DNA from: Oxalobacteraceae bacterium
Lineage (GTDB): Bacteria; Pseudomonadota; Gammaproteobacteria; Burkholderiales; Burkholderiaceae_D
NCBI GenBank assembly: GCA_021151485.1
Contig: JAGKXB010000001.1
Span: 62,001-126,000, forward strand
Length of the DNA stretch: 64,000 nucleotides
Direction of reading: 5' to 3'
This document shows, in pieces, positions 29,889-39,677 of this stretch. Position numbers and translations under genes: made by a program. A model generated the notes under the pieces. That model saw only the letters and a program-made list of their open reading frames with translations. It was not told where the DNA came from and searched no databases. Numbering within the stretch: the first letter of the stretch is position 1; every line of letters starts with the position of its first letter.

Positions 29889-30379
29889 AATGCGCTTCCT
29901 AACTGATCGTCCGCCAATACGGTTTGCGTTTGCTTTTCTCGCCAAATATCTAATTTGGCAGCGAGATCTGCATCATGCAAAGCCAACATTTGAATCGCCA
30001 ACAGCGCGGCATTAAACGCGCCAGCCACACCAATCGCCAAAGTCCCGACGGCAACACCTTTAGGCATTTGCACAATCGACAGCAAACTATCAATCCCGTT
30101 CAACGTCTTGCTTTGTATCGGTACGCCCAATACTGGCAAAGGTGTCATGGCCGCCACCATGCCAGGCAAATGCGCAGCACCTCCTGCGCCGGCAATAATC
30201 AAACTGAATCCTTGCGCTTTGGCGCTGCTGGCGAAGCTGAATAATTTTTCTGGCGTACGATGGGCCGATACCACTTCTGCCTGCCAACTGACGCCAAACT
30301 CGCTTAATAATTCGCTCGCAAGAGACAAAGTCGGCCAATCACTTTTTGAACCCATGACGATGGCTATTTTTGGTTTCAT
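29885..30379 (-). CDS. purE: N5-carboxyaminoimidazole ribonucleotide mutase PurE
   Basis: Rearranges N5-CAIR to CAIR in purine synthesis. The phosphate-binding start [30 protein letters not shown] and [22 protein letters not shown] (ends GVPIQS and QMPKGV) are class I PurE motifs. The length is 164 aa. The ribosome binding site AAGGAC sits 6 bases before the ATG. The gene leads the purE-purK pair. Confidence 0.96.
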   Translation of the reverse strand: MKPKIAIVMGSKSDWPTLSLASELLSEFGVSWQAEVVSAHRTPEKLFSFASSAKAQGFSLIIAGAGGAAHLPGMVAAMTPLPVLGVPIQSKTLNGIDSLLSIVQMPKGVAVGTLAIGVAGAFNAALLAIQMLALHDADLAAKLDIWREKQTQTVLADDQLGSAL

Positions 30380-30430
30380 GCTTAGTCCTTCATTGTTTTT
30401 TAATTAATAAAAATTGATGATTTTTTCTTT

Positions 30431-30514
30431 CGTCGCTCCCGCGCAGGTGGGAGCCCAGTGACTTTTGTTGCTTCAACGACACTGGATTCCCGCCTAAAAC
30501 CGCGGGAAGGACGG
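30431..30514. repeat. Dispersed palindromic repeat, second family, copy 1
   Basis: Two small hairpins in tandem: GCTCCC/GGGAGC (30435-30440 with 30449-30454) and TTCCCGC/GCGGGAA (30487-30493 with 30502-30508). They lie between the purE start and the polA stop. The second half matches the element at 42123 (CTGGATTCCCGCC, then CCGCGGGAA). This kind of GGATTCCCGCC repeat is widespread in proteobacterial spacers. No coding capacity. Confidence 0.65.
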
Positions 30515-30525
30515 ATAAATAAGAA

Positions 30526-33267
30526 TTAATGCGCCTCATCCCAATTCTTCCCTACTCCAACCTCAGCAATTAACGGCACTTTCAACTTTGCGACCTGCGC
30601 CATCAATCGCGGTAATTGTTCACGCACTAAGGCCAATTCAGCTTCTGGCACTTCCAGCACCAATTCATCATGCACTTGCATAATCATTTTGCTGGCGAAT
30701 TGCTGCTCTTCCAACCAGTTCTGCACCGCAACCATGGCTAATTTAATCAAATCTGCCGCCGTCCCTTGCATAGGTGCATTAATCGCCGCGCGCTCAGCGC
30801 CTTGTCTGCGTAAACCATTAGGAGAATTGATTTCAGGCAGCCACAAACGTCGGCCAAACACCGTTTCGACATACCCCTGCTGCTTGGCTTGCGTACGTGT
30901 ATCCGCCATGTATTGCGCGACGCCGGAGAAGCGCTGGAAATATTTATCAATGTAATTTTGCGCAGCCGCACGCTCTATGCCCAAATTACCTGCCAAACCA
31001 AACGCGCTCATGCCATAAATCAAGCCAAAATTAATCACTTTGGCATAGCGCCGCTGCTCGCTGCTCACTTCCAGCGGCGACACGCCAAATACTTCCGCCG
31101 CAGTGGCGCGGTGAATATCTTCGCCTTCAGCAAAAGCGCGCAACATATTCGCATCACCAGAAATGTGCGCCATGATGCGCAATTCGATTTGTGAATAATC
31201 GGCAGAGACAATCACACTGCCAGACGGTGCCACAAACGCTTCACGGATGCGACGGCCTTCTTTGGTTTTGATAGGAATATTTTGCAAATTCGGCTCGTTC
31301 GATGCCAAGCGCCCCGTCACCGCCACTGCTTGCGCATAATTGGTATGCACACGCCCGGTGTCGGGATTGCGCATTTTGGGCAATTTGTCGGTGTAGGTCG
31401 ATTTCAATTTCACCATGCCGCGATATTCCAGCAAAATTTTGGGCAAGGGAAAATCCTCTGCCAGTTTTTGCAAGACTTCTTCATCGGTAGATGGTGCGCC
31501 GGAAGGCGTTTTTTTGACGACTGGAAGTTTTAATTTTTCAAAAAACAATTCACCTAATTGCTTAGGCGAATTCAAATTAAACGGCTGACCAGCCAATTCA
31601 TACGCCTGCTGTTCCAACTCCAACATGCGCTTGCCCAGTTCATGTGATTGCGTTGCGAGCAAGTCCAGGTCGATCAGCACGCCGTTGCGTTCCATTTTTT
31701 GCAGCGTCACTGCAGCAGGCAACTCAATTTTTTGGTAGATGTAGCTTAACTTTTCGTCCTCAGCAATCTGTGGCCACATTGCCTGATGCAATCGCAAAGT
31801 GATGTCAGCATCTTCTGCCGCATACTGCGTCGCACGCTCTAAGGCAACTTCATCGAAACCAATTTGCGCACTGCCCTTGCCACACACTTCCTCAAAACTG
31901 ATGGTTTGATGATTTAAATGGCGCAGCGCCAGACTGTCCATATCGTGGCTTTTATGCGATTCAAACACATACGATTCGAGCAAAGTATCGTGCGCAATAC
32001 CACGCAAAGTAATGCCATGATTGGCAAAAATATGGCTATCGTATTTCAAATGCTGACCTAGCTTGGGCTTGCTGGGATCTTCCAACCAAGTTTTCAATTT
32101 CGACAAAACAAGATCACGCGTCAATTGCAACGGCGCATCAGGATAGCGATGCGCAACAGGGATATAAGCGGCACGTCCAGGCTGGCAACATAAAGAAATG
32201 CCTACCAGCTGCGCCTGTATGGGAATCAATGACGTCGTTTCTGTATCAATCGCCGTTAATTCTGCGGCGTTGATCATCTCTAACCATTGCGCCAATTGAG
32301 CTTCGGTGAGTACTGTTTCATATTCGGTCGTAATGCTCAATTCTGCCTTGCTTGTTGGCTGTGCTAATGCATTTTCCGTCTGGGTTGTTGAGCTCGTTGG
32401 ACTTGTTGAATTTGTTAATTCACGCAACCAGGTTTTAAAACCATAGCGTGTATAAAAATCAATCAAAGCAGCAGAATTTTCCGGATGGGCAGCAAGCGAT
32501 TCGGTAATCGACTGTAAATGCTGAGACAAGTCGCAATCCGTTTTGATCGTGACCAAAGTGCGTGCTTGCGGTAACCAGGTCAATGCATTGCGTAAATTCT
32601 CCCCGACCACACCACTGATTTGCTCGGCATTTGCCATGACATTTTCTAGCGTGTCGTATTGCGCCAACCATTTGAGCGCGGTTTTTGGTCCGACTTTGGC
32701 GACGCCAGGCACGTTGTCAACCGTGTCGCCAATCAAGGATAAATAATCAACAATGCGTTCTGGCGGCACACCAAACTTGGCGATCACACCAGCATGATCA
32801 AGCTTTTCATTATTCATGGTGTTAATCAGCGTCACGTGCGCATTCACCAATTGCGCCAAATCCTTGTCGCCTGTTGAAATAACACAATCCATTCCATGCG
32901 TTGTTGCCGTCACAGCCAGCGTACCAATCACATCGTCCGCTTCCACACCTTCTACCATCAAAATCGGCCAACCCATGGCACGCACGGCTTCATGAATTGG
33001 CTCGATCTGTTGCGCCAAATCGGTCGGCATGGAGGGCCGTTGCGCCTTGTATTCTGGATACAAATCATCGCGAAAAGTTTTGCCTTTCGCATCAAACACG
33101 CAAGCAATGTAAGCCGCTGGAAAATCCTGTCGCAAACGACGCAACATATTGATCATGCCGTACATGGCACCCGTAGGATGGCCTTGCGCATTGCGCAAAT
33201 CAGGTAAGGCATGAAAAGCGCGGTACAAATAGCTGGAGCCATCAACGAGCAACAATGTATTTTGCAT
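30526..33267 (-). CDS. polA: DNA polymerase I
   Basis: A repair and Okazaki-fragment polymerase of 913 aa with all three activities. The 5'-3' exonuclease domain (about 1-290) has LLVDGSSYLYRAFHA, VSTGDKDLAQLV and IGDTVDNVPGVAKVG. The 3'-5' exonuclease (about 320-510) keeps DTETTS, LKYDSH and AAEDADI, so proofreading looks active. The polymerase domain has DYSQIELRIMAH, RRYAKVINFGLIYG and VHDELVLEVP. It starts 11 bases after the upstream glycosyltransferase stop, so it may be read through from the polysaccharide locus. Confidence 0.97.
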   Translation of the reverse strand: MQNTLLLVDGSSYLYRAFHALPDLRNAQGHPTGAMYGMINMLRRLRQDFPAAYIACVFDAKGKTFRDDLYPEYKAQRPSMPTDLAQQIEPIHEAVRAMGWPILMVEGVEADDVIGTLAVTATTHGMDCVISTGDKDLAQLVNAHVTLINTMNNEKLDHAGVIAKFGVPPERIVDYLSLIGDTVDNVPGVAKVGPKTALKWLAQYDTLENVMANAEQISGVVGENLRNALTWLPQARTLVTIKTDCDLSQHLQSITESLAAHPENSAALIDFYTRYGFKTWLRELTNSTSPTSSTTQTENALAQPTSKAELSITTEYETVLTEAQLAQWLEMINAAELTAIDTETTSLIPIQAQLVGISLCCQPGRAAYIPVAHRYPDAPLQLTRDLVLSKLKTWLEDPSKPKLGQHLKYDSHIFANHGITLRGIAHDTLLESYVFESHKSHDMDSLALRHLNHQTISFEEVCGKGSAQIGFDEVALERATQYAAEDADITLRLHQAMWPQIAEDEKLSYIYQKIELPAAVTLQKMERNGVLIDLDLLATQSHELGKRMLELEQQAYELAGQPFNLNSPKQLGELFFEKLKLPVVKKTPSGAPSTDEEVLQKLAEDFPLPKILLEYRGMVKLKSTYTDKLPKMRNPDTGRVHTNYAQAVAVTGRLASNEPNLQNIPIKTKEGRRIREAFVAPSGSVIVSADYSQIELRIMAHISGDANMLRAFAEGEDIHRATAAEVFGVSPLEVSSEQRRYAKVINFGLIYGMSAFGLAGNLGIERAAAQNYIDKYFQRFSGVAQYMADTRTQAKQQGYVETVFGRRLWLPEINSPNGLRRQGAERAAINAPMQGTAADLIKLAMVAVQNWLEEQQFASKMIMQVHDELVLEVPEAELALVREQLPRLMAQVAKLKVPLIAEVGVGKNWDEAH

Positions 33268-33278
33268 AATTTTTTATT

Positions 33279-34391
33279 TCATTTGACGAATTGACGATAC
33301 AAGGCCGTATAGCTGGCCGCCATTTTACGGGCGGTAAATAACTCCCAATACCGAGCTTCGGCACGCTTGCCCATTTCGCTGGCAAGGTCGGGGTTTTCCC
33401 ACAAAGAACGCATGGCGGCGCGGAATGCCGAAGCATCGCCAGGTGGCACAACCAACCCAGTCTCGCCATGAATATTGATGTAACTGGTGCCAGTACCAAT
33501 TTCGCTAGAAATCATCGGTTTGCCATACATCGCGCCTTCCAGCAACGAAATACCAAATGCCTCAGAACGCAAATGAGAAGGAAATGCCACTGCAAAACAT
33601 AATTGCAATAAAGCCACCTTGTCTTCTTCTGATATCGCGCCCAGAAAAACTACATTACTCAAGCCCAGATCCTGCGCATGGTGTTTTAATTCCTGCTCAA
33701 TCGGACCTGCGCCGACAATCACGACTGGATAATCTGTTCCCTTCACAGCTTCCAGCAGAATATGTAAACCCTTGTAATAACGCAGCACGCCAACGAACAA
33801 AAAGAAGGGTTTGGGAAAACGTTGTTGCCACTTGAGTACACGCTCTGCCTCAGGTTGCGGATAAATACCTTTATCCAAACCAATCGGAATCACCGTCACC
33901 TTGTCTTGATAACGCCCTAAGACAGGACTAGTTGCAAAATAATTGGGCGAAGTCGCCGCAATGCAATCCACGCTATCCAAGAAGCGATGCATCAATGGGC
34001 GATAAATTTTGAGCAGTGTTTGCTGCCGGATAATATCGGAGTGATACGTCACCACGCTGGGCTTTTTCACTCTGGCTAAAAAATGCGCCAAATCCATGAA
34101 CGGCCAGGGGAAATGATAATGAATAACATCATATCGCTGTGCCAACGCGGCTAGTTTGGCAATCGCCCGAACAGAGAAACCCGTCGAAGCAATTTCAAAA
34201 TCCATAGCAACCTGGTGGACAAGGTGTCCTTCAAATTCGATTGAGGAATCTTTTTTGTGATACCTGGTCAACGTCAGTACTTCATTTGTCACGCCGTATT
34301 CTGTTGTCCCTTTGCACAATTGACGTATAAATTGCTCCACCCCACCGACAGAATCTGGGTAATACGTCTTATAAAAATGTAATACGCGCAT
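33279..34391 (-). CDS. Glycosyltransferase, GT4 family
   Basis: A GT-B-fold retaining glycosyltransferase of 370 aa. The start has HFYKTYYPDSVGGVEQFI with the glycine pair that binds acceptor, and the nucleotide-sugar site reads SEAFGISLLEGAMYGKP (the E-x7-E motif). It lies at the end of the wzm-wzt-gmd-rmd-GT-GT run. By context it likely adds D-rhamnose or mannose from a GDP-sugar to the lipid-linked chain (inference). The linkage cannot be told. Confidence 0.88.
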   Translation of the reverse strand: MRVLHFYKTYYPDSVGGVEQFIRQLCKGTTEYGVTNEVLTLTRYHKKDSSIEFEGHLVHQVAMDFEIASTGFSVRAIAKLAALAQRYDVIHYHFPWPFMDLAHFLARVKKPSVVTYHSDIIRQQTLLKIYRPLMHRFLDSVDCIAATSPNYFATSPVLGRYQDKVTVIPIGLDKGIYPQPEAERVLKWQQRFPKPFFLFVGVLRYYKGLHILLEAVKGTDYPVVIVGAGPIEQELKHHAQDLGLSNVVFLGAISEEDKVALLQLCFAVAFPSHLRSEAFGISLLEGAMYGKPMISSEIGTGTSYINIHGETGLVVPPGDASAFRAAMRSLWENPDLASEMGKRAEARYWELFTARKMAASYTALYRQFVK

Positions 34392-34445
34392 CAGGATAAC
34401 TCGGCAAGATTAAGTAAAAAGGAGATAAGAATATTTAAAGAATCT

Positions 34446-35612
34446 TTATAAAACCGAACGATATACCTCAATAGTTTTTTCAATCGTGTGACGCCAAGTT
34501 AATTGCGATGCACGTTGCAATCCTGCTGCAATACAACGTGCCCTAAGCTGCTCATCACGAACCAAATCCAACATGGCAGTCCCAATTTCGTTGATAGACA
34601 GCGGAGAAACCTCAAGCGCGGCACCGGCCGATACTTCAGGTAAAGAAGTGGTATTCGACGTTATCACTGGTACGCCAGAAGCAAATGCCTCCGTCACGGG
34701 TATGCCGAATCCTTCATGCAAAGAGGGGAAAACAAACACCCCCGCTGCTTTATACACATGACGCAATTGCTCTCCGCTACTCAAGCTATTCAACCACACT
34801 ACATGCTCACCACACTGCTGCGCAGCTAGGATTTTCTTGATTAACAAGTCACACTGCCAACCAGCACGTCCAACAATGACCAATTGACGCACTGCCCGTA
34901 TTTCTGCCGGCAACCCCAGATACGCCATCAAAATCCGTTCAATGTTTTTGCGTGGCTGCAAAGTGCCGACAAACAAAAAATATCCTGGCTGTAAGCCATG
35001 TTGCGCAAGCGTCGCATCTATCGCATCCTGCGCCGGTGCTTGCAACCACTCATCTGCAACACCGCAGGGAACAACGGTAATACATTGCTCATTGATGCCG
35101 AAAAATTTGACTAATTCCAATACAGAAAAATGCGATAAGGCAATCACATGATCGGCTTTTTGAGCTGCTTTTTTTTGCAACCAATTTTTCTGCTGACGCA
35201 ATCTTGGACTACACCACTCTGGATATTGCAGGGGAATCGCATCATGCAAAGTCGCCACGATTGGGCAATTCATCCGAATAATCCGGTAATCGGTTACATG
35301 GACAACATCCACTGGCATAGGTAAACGGTGCTTGATCGCTTTTGGCGTCACACTATCAATCACAGATGACACGACAAAAGAATGCGGCATGGGACGCCCA
35401 ACCGTACACTGAGCGGCAGCAACACCTTGACGAAATGAGAGATGGGGAAAAGAAAATCCCTGAACCTGAGAAATATCAGCCGCAACAGCCAGAGACGATA
35501 AACCCTGCAACAACGCATTGGTATACACCCCAATGCCATCCAAGCGCCCATGTGTCAAAGCGGGTTCAATGGTAGACGTGCTCAAACCGACACGGATAGC
35601 GCCATTACTCAT
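34446..35612 (-). CDS. Glycosyltransferase, GT4 family
   Basis: A second GT-B glycosyltransferase, 388 aa, with the donor-site motif LHEGFGIPVTEAFASGVPV (E-x7-E) and the preceding VGTLQPRKNIERIL, as in WbdA/WbpY-like mannosyl- and rhamnosyltransferases. Its ATG overlaps the rmd stop by four bases, so it is translationally coupled to GDP-rhamnose synthesis. That supports a D-rhamnosyltransferase role, as an inference from position. Confidence 0.9.
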   Translation of the reverse strand: MSNGAIRVGLSTSTIEPALTHGRLDGIGVYTNALLQGLSSLAVAADISQVQGFSFPHLSFRQGVAAAQCTVGRPMPHSFVVSSVIDSVTPKAIKHRLPMPVDVVHVTDYRIIRMNCPIVATLHDAIPLQYPEWCSPRLRQQKNWLQKKAAQKADHVIALSHFSVLELVKFFGINEQCITVVPCGVADEWLQAPAQDAIDATLAQHGLQPGYFLFVGTLQPRKNIERILMAYLGLPAEIRAVRQLVIVGRAGWQCDLLIKKILAAQQCGEHVVWLNSLSSGEQLRHVYKAAGVFVFPSLHEGFGIPVTEAFASGVPVITSNTTSLPEVSAGAALEVSPLSINEIGTAMLDLVRDEQLRARCIAAGLQRASQLTWRHTIEKTIEVYRSVL

Positions 35613-36502
35613 GCTGCGTGTAACATCCAGGACAGGGTTTCAGACAAAGGAATTGGTGGCAAATCCCCTATCGTGTTTAACAATTTGGCGTTATTGCCCA
35701 ATAGGCGTTTGACTTCGTTGGCACGACAAAATGCGGGATTGACGTTGACTTTGATACGGTAACCGGCCATTTCCGACAGCATAGCCAGTATCTGATCAAT
35801 GGAATACGCCACGCCGGAACAAACATTAAACGTTTCGCCCACAGGTGCGACTTCAAGCAAACGGCGATAAGCCTGTACCACCATGCGTACATCCGAAAAA
35901 TCACGTGCGACATCCAGGTTGCCCAATTCAATTTCACCAGCCTGACGACGAAAATGCGCCACGATTTTGGGCAACAGAAAATTATCGCTTTGCCCCACGC
36001 CGGTGTAATTAAAAGGCCGCGCAATCACGATGGGTAAACGATCACACCACAAGCGGGCCATATGTTCCATTGCCATTTTGCTCACGGCATAGTCATTCAT
36101 CGGTGCTGCGATGGTGTTTTCATCCAGCACTTCCTGCGTGGAATTTCCGTACACATTAGCGCTGCTGGCTAGCAATACGGTGCTGGGTGTTTTTTTATTG
36201 GCGGCCAAGGCTTCTAACAAATTACGCGTACCGACAATATTGACGCCATACATGGCTTGCACGTCGGTATGCGCGACAAAAGCGATCGCTGCCAAATGCA
36301 CCACCATGTCGGGCTGTACAAGCTCTACAACTTCCGCCACACGACTGCGATCGCACAAATCAACGGTAAAAACATCATCCGCCGCGGATACGTTTTCAAT
36401 CGCCGTCCCAAAAACACGATAGCCCGCCGCACGTAACTCCTGCGCCAAATAATGGCCAGTAAATCCGTGTAATCCTGTGATCAAGACACGTTTGGAAGTC
36501 AT
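35609..36502 (-). CDS. rmd: GDP-6-deoxy-D-lyxo-4-hexulose reductase (Rmd-type SDR)
   Basis: An NAD(P)-dependent short-chain epimerase/reductase of 297 aa. Rossmann motif GLHGFTGHYLA (10-20), catalytic SSANVYG and DYAVSKMAMEH (YxxxK). Next to gmd, the sequence and length fit Rmd, which reduces the Gmd product to GDP-D-rhamnose. GDP-L-fucose synthase is the main alternative, but that family has different motifs and a longer chain. It is translationally coupled to the following glycosyltransferase. Confidence 0.82.
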   Translation of the reverse strand: MTSKRVLITGLHGFTGHYLAQELRAAGYRVFGTAIENVSAADDVFTVDLCDRSRVAEVVELVQPDMVVHLAAIAFVAHTDVQAMYGVNIVGTRNLLEALAANKKTPSTVLLASSANVYGNSTQEVLDENTIAAPMNDYAVSKMAMEHMARLWCDRLPIVIARPFNYTGVGQSDNFLLPKIVAHFRRQAGEIELGNLDVARDFSDVRMVVQAYRRLLEVAPVGETFNVCSGVAYSIDQILAMLSEMAGYRIKVNVNPAFCRANEVKRLLGNNAKLLNTIGDLPPIPLSETLSWMLHAA

Positions 36503-36532
36503 TTGTTTAGTTTTATTTATTTAGTTAAACAA

Positions 36533-37576
36533 CTAAAAAGAAAAGCCCTGCTGGTTACGACGGATATCCTCTTTCACCATCATTTGGCACAACTCTTCCA
36601 GCGTTGTTTTAGGCTCCCAACCGAGCTTTGCTTTGGCTTTGGCGGGATTGCCAATTAACAATTCCACTTCTGCTGGGCGATAGAATTTAGGATTCACACG
36701 CACCAGCACTTTGCCAGTTTGCTGACAAGATCCGGTTTCTTGCTCAGCGCTACCTTGCCAAACCATGGTCACACCAATCGCTTTAAATGCCATAGTGACA
36801 AAATCACGCACCGATTCGGTACGATTAGTCGCCAAAACATAGGTATCAGGCTCATCAACCTGCAACATGCGCCACATGCCTTCGATATATTCCTGCGCAT
36901 AACCCCAATCGCGTTTGGCATCCAAATTGCCCAGCTCCAGCACATCCAGCTTACCTAAGCTGATTTTGGCGACGGAATCGGTAATTTTTCTGGTGACAAA
37001 TTCCCGTCCACGCAAAGGCGATTCATGATTAAACAAAATCCCGCACGCACCAAAAATGCCGTACGACTCACGATAATTAATTGTCATCCAATGCGCATAC
37101 AACTTGGCGACGCCATACGGACTGCGTGGATAAAACGGCGTTTCTTCAACTTGAGGAATGGCTTGCACCTTACCAAACATTTCTGAAGTAGAGGCTTGAT
37201 AAAAGCGTATTTGCGGATTAACGATGCGGATTGCCTCCAACAAATTGACTACACCAACACCAGTAATTTCTGCCGTCGTCACCGGTTGATCAAACGACAC
37301 CCCGACAAAACTTTGCGCCGCCAGGTTATACACTTCCGACGGTTCGGCTGCCTGCAACAAACGAATGCTGGCACTTAAATCGGTCAAATCATATTCAACC
37401 AACTTCAAATTGGGATGCTGGCTAATGCCCAGCTCTTCAATCCGCCAAAAATTCACCGAACTGGTGCGGCGATAGGTGCCAAACACGGTGTAACCCTGCT
37501 TCAGCAAAAACTCCGCCAAATACGCACCATCTTGTCCGGTGATACCGGTAATCACCGCTGTCTTTGTCTTCATCAT
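36533..37576 (-). CDS. gmd: GDP-mannose 4,6-dehydratase
   Basis: Turns GDP-D-mannose into GDP-4-keto-6-deoxy-D-mannose. It has [15 protein letters not shown] for NADP binding, [12 protein letters not shown] with the catalytic [15 protein letters not shown] (YxxxK) and the [18 protein letters not shown] segment (as NHESPLRG). The length of 347 aa is standard. It stands just upstream of rmd in the locus. The genes that make GDP-mannose (manB/manC) are not in the window. Confidence 0.95.
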   Translation of the reverse strand: MMKTKTAVITGITGQDGAYLAEFLLKQGYTVFGTYRRTSSVNFWRIEELGISQHPNLKLVEYDLTDLSASIRLLQAAEPSEVYNLAAQSFVGVSFDQPVTTAEITGVGVVNLLEAIRIVNPQIRFYQASTSEMFGKVQAIPQVEETPFYPRSPYGVAKLYAHWMTINYRESYGIFGACGILFNHESPLRGREFVTRKITDSVAKISLGKLDVLELGNLDAKRDWGYAQEYIEGMWRMLQVDEPDTYVLATNRTESVRDFVTMAFKAIGVTMVWQGSAEQETGSCQQTGKVLVRVNPKFYRPAEVELLIGNPAKAKAKLGWEPKTTLEELCQMMVKEDIRRNQQGFSF

Positions 37577-37608
37577 AGTTAATAATGTTTTATAAAATTG
37601 ATAAGCAA

Positions 37609-38847
37609 TTAAGGCATGGGATCACTTACATGCCAATCAACCGTCACAGGAAAATCACACACCCCTATCGAAATCGGCGCATTACCCGGCACCACTTGAA
37701 ACACCAAGGCGCGATCCCACCAATCGTAATTGGCTGCAACATGCACATCGCGGCTGTGCAAGGCAATCGTAATGCTGAAACTGCCGACTCCTAGGCGTAA
37801 TGAAGGGAACTCAAATTCCAACAAAAACGGCTCGTTGGCCTGCAATGACGTACGGCTATTTTCATGATGAAACGTATTGGTGCCGAATACATCATTCCCC
37901 AAACGATCGCGAATTAACATCCCAACCGTCAATTCCTCAATCGCCGCATGTGCAATTCCTGCCACCTGCAACACCACGCGATCACCACTGGAAATCGCGC
38001 GGACTGATTTGCCATCTACCAGCAAATCCACCTTGGTAATTTGGGCTTCTCGCGACCCTGAGCGCATCGTGGCGGTACCTCCACCCGTCACCTGCTCTTC
38101 TTGCAGAATCGCATAGTCAACCTGCTGCTTGGCGATCATGGCGTTGTAATAATCCAGCACCAACTCTGGCACATCATCCCGCACCACACCACCTTGATCG
38201 ATCAAAATCGCGCGATTGCACAAACTCTTGATGGCACCAGGACTGTGTGAAACGAACAATAACGTCGTTCCCTGCTCACGAAATTTGCGAATACGGTCAA
38301 AACTTTTGTGCTGGAAATAACTATCACCCACCGACAGCGCTTCATCCACAATCAGAATTTCCGGGCGCTGAACTGTAGCGACGCTGAAAGCAAGTCGCAC
38401 CTGCATACCACTGGAATAAGTACGTACTGGTTGATCAATATAATCACCAATTTCAGCGAAATCTTCGATTTCTTGCATCTTGCCGGCGATCTCATCGCTG
38501 CTTAAACCATGCAATTGCGCAGCCATGTACACATTTTGACGACCAGTAAAATCGGGATTGAAGCCCAATCCTAACTCTAACAATGCAGCAATCCGACCAC
38601 CAATCACAACATTGCCAGTCGTTGGACGCGCGGTACCAGCGATGATTTTGAGCAAGGTACTTTTACCCGCACCATTAATCCCAATCAAACCGATGGCTTC
38701 GCCAGGCTGGACTTCAAAGTTAATGTTCTTCAGCACCCATTTAAGCTCATGCTGCTTACCTAAACCGAGCCATTCGGCCATACGCCCAAATTTCCTAGGA
38801 TAACGCTTATACGCCTTACCAATATTTTCTATCCGCAAATAGCCCAT
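37609..38847 (-). CDS. wzt: Polysaccharide ABC exporter ATP-binding subunit Wzt
   Basis: The ATPase of an ABC transporter that exports lipid-linked O-antigen or a related glycan. Walker A is GINGAGKST (about 54-62), the signature is [11 protein letters not shown] and Walker B is EILIVDEAL. Beyond residue ~250 it has a C-terminal beta-sandwich domain like the Wzt carbohydrate-binding domain, which in the family recognises the finished chain end. The length of 412 aa supports that. The stop of wzm touches its start codon region. Confidence 0.93.
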   Translation of the reverse strand: MGYLRIENIGKAYKRYPRKFGRMAEWLGLGKQHELKWVLKNINFEVQPGEAIGLIGINGAGKSTLLKIIAGTARPTTGNVVIGGRIAALLELGLGFNPDFTGRQNVYMAAQLHGLSSDEIAGKMQEIEDFAEIGDYIDQPVRTYSSGMQVRLAFSVATVQRPEILIVDEALSVGDSYFQHKSFDRIRKFREQGTTLLFVSHSPGAIKSLCNRAILIDQGGVVRDDVPELVLDYYNAMIAKQQVDYAILQEEQVTGGGTATMRSGSREAQITKVDLLVDGKSVRAISSGDRVVLQVAGIAHAAIEELTVGMLIRDRLGNDVFGTNTFHHENSRTSLQANEPFLLEFEFPSLRLGVGSFSITIALHSRDVHVAANYDWWDRALVFQVVPGNAPISIGVCDFPVTVDWHVSDPMP

Positions 38848-39647
38848 TACAGCTCATCCACAATTTCGCCCTGCAATTTTGAAAACGCCACCATCCCCAG
38901 CAATACGAAGAAAGCAGCCAACACTGAGGGATAAATCAGGCTACTCCATACTGGCATTTGATGATCAAGAAAAATACGATGGTAAGCATCGATTAAAGGC
39001 CAAATCGGATTACAAGCCAAAATGTTACTCACCAATGGCGGCAAAATCTTCGGAGCGTAAACGACAGGCGTTAACCAAAACCAAAATTGCAAAATCACAG
39101 CAATCGATTGGCTGACATCACGATAAAAAACGTTAATCGTTGCCAGAAAAATCCCCAACCCAACAGTAAAGGCGGCTTGTATCAGCAACACAGGAATCAT
39201 CGCCAACACCACCCAACCAGGAAATGTCCCCGTCAGCAGCATGAATAGGAAAAAAAGCGCCATGACGATGCCGAAATGCAGATAACTGGAAGTCAGCACA
39301 ATGATGGGCAAACATAATTTGGGGAAACGAACCTTCTTTAACAAGTTCCCGTTTTCAACAAAAATGTTCACGCAGCGCGCCAGCATTTCGGCAAACAAAC
39401 CCCAAGTCAGCACGCCAGAACACAGATAAATGCTGTAAGCGAACGGCGTGTTATGTCCAGGCAAGGACGGCTTCATGAGCTGAGCAAACACCACGGTGTA
39501 CACCAGAATCATCGCCAACGGCTGCGCGATCACCCAAAACATGCCGAATTGGGTGCCTTGATAGCGTGACTGAAATTCGCGTTTGACACTTCCACGGATG
39601 AAATCACGAAAATTCCATACCTCACGCAACATCGCTAAAGAAATCAC
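38847..39647 (-). CDS. wzm: Polysaccharide ABC exporter permease Wzm
   Basis: The membrane subunit of the exporter, 266 aa with six hydrophobic segments and the ABC-2 motif FRDFIRGSVKREFQSRYQGT near the start (recognisable as VKREFQSRYQGTQFG). It is the first gene of a run wzm-wzt-gmd-rmd-GT-GT on the minus strand. It lies 30 bases downstream of the maeB stop, without a clear terminator between them. Confidence 0.92.
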   Translation of the reverse strand: MISLAMLREVWNFRDFIRGSVKREFQSRYQGTQFGMFWVIAQPLAMILVYTVVFAQLMKPSLPGHNTPFAYSIYLCSGVLTWGLFAEMLARCVNIFVENGNLLKKVRFPKLCLPIIVLTSSYLHFGIVMALFFLFMLLTGTFPGWVVLAMIPVLLIQAAFTVGLGIFLATINVFYRDVSQSIAVILQFWFWLTPVVYAPKILPPLVSNILACNPIWPLIDAYHRIFLDHQMPVWSSLIYPSVLAAFFVLLGMVAFSKLQGEIVDEL

Positions 39648-39677
39648 TACTATCCCCTGGAATCCCTTAAATATGGA

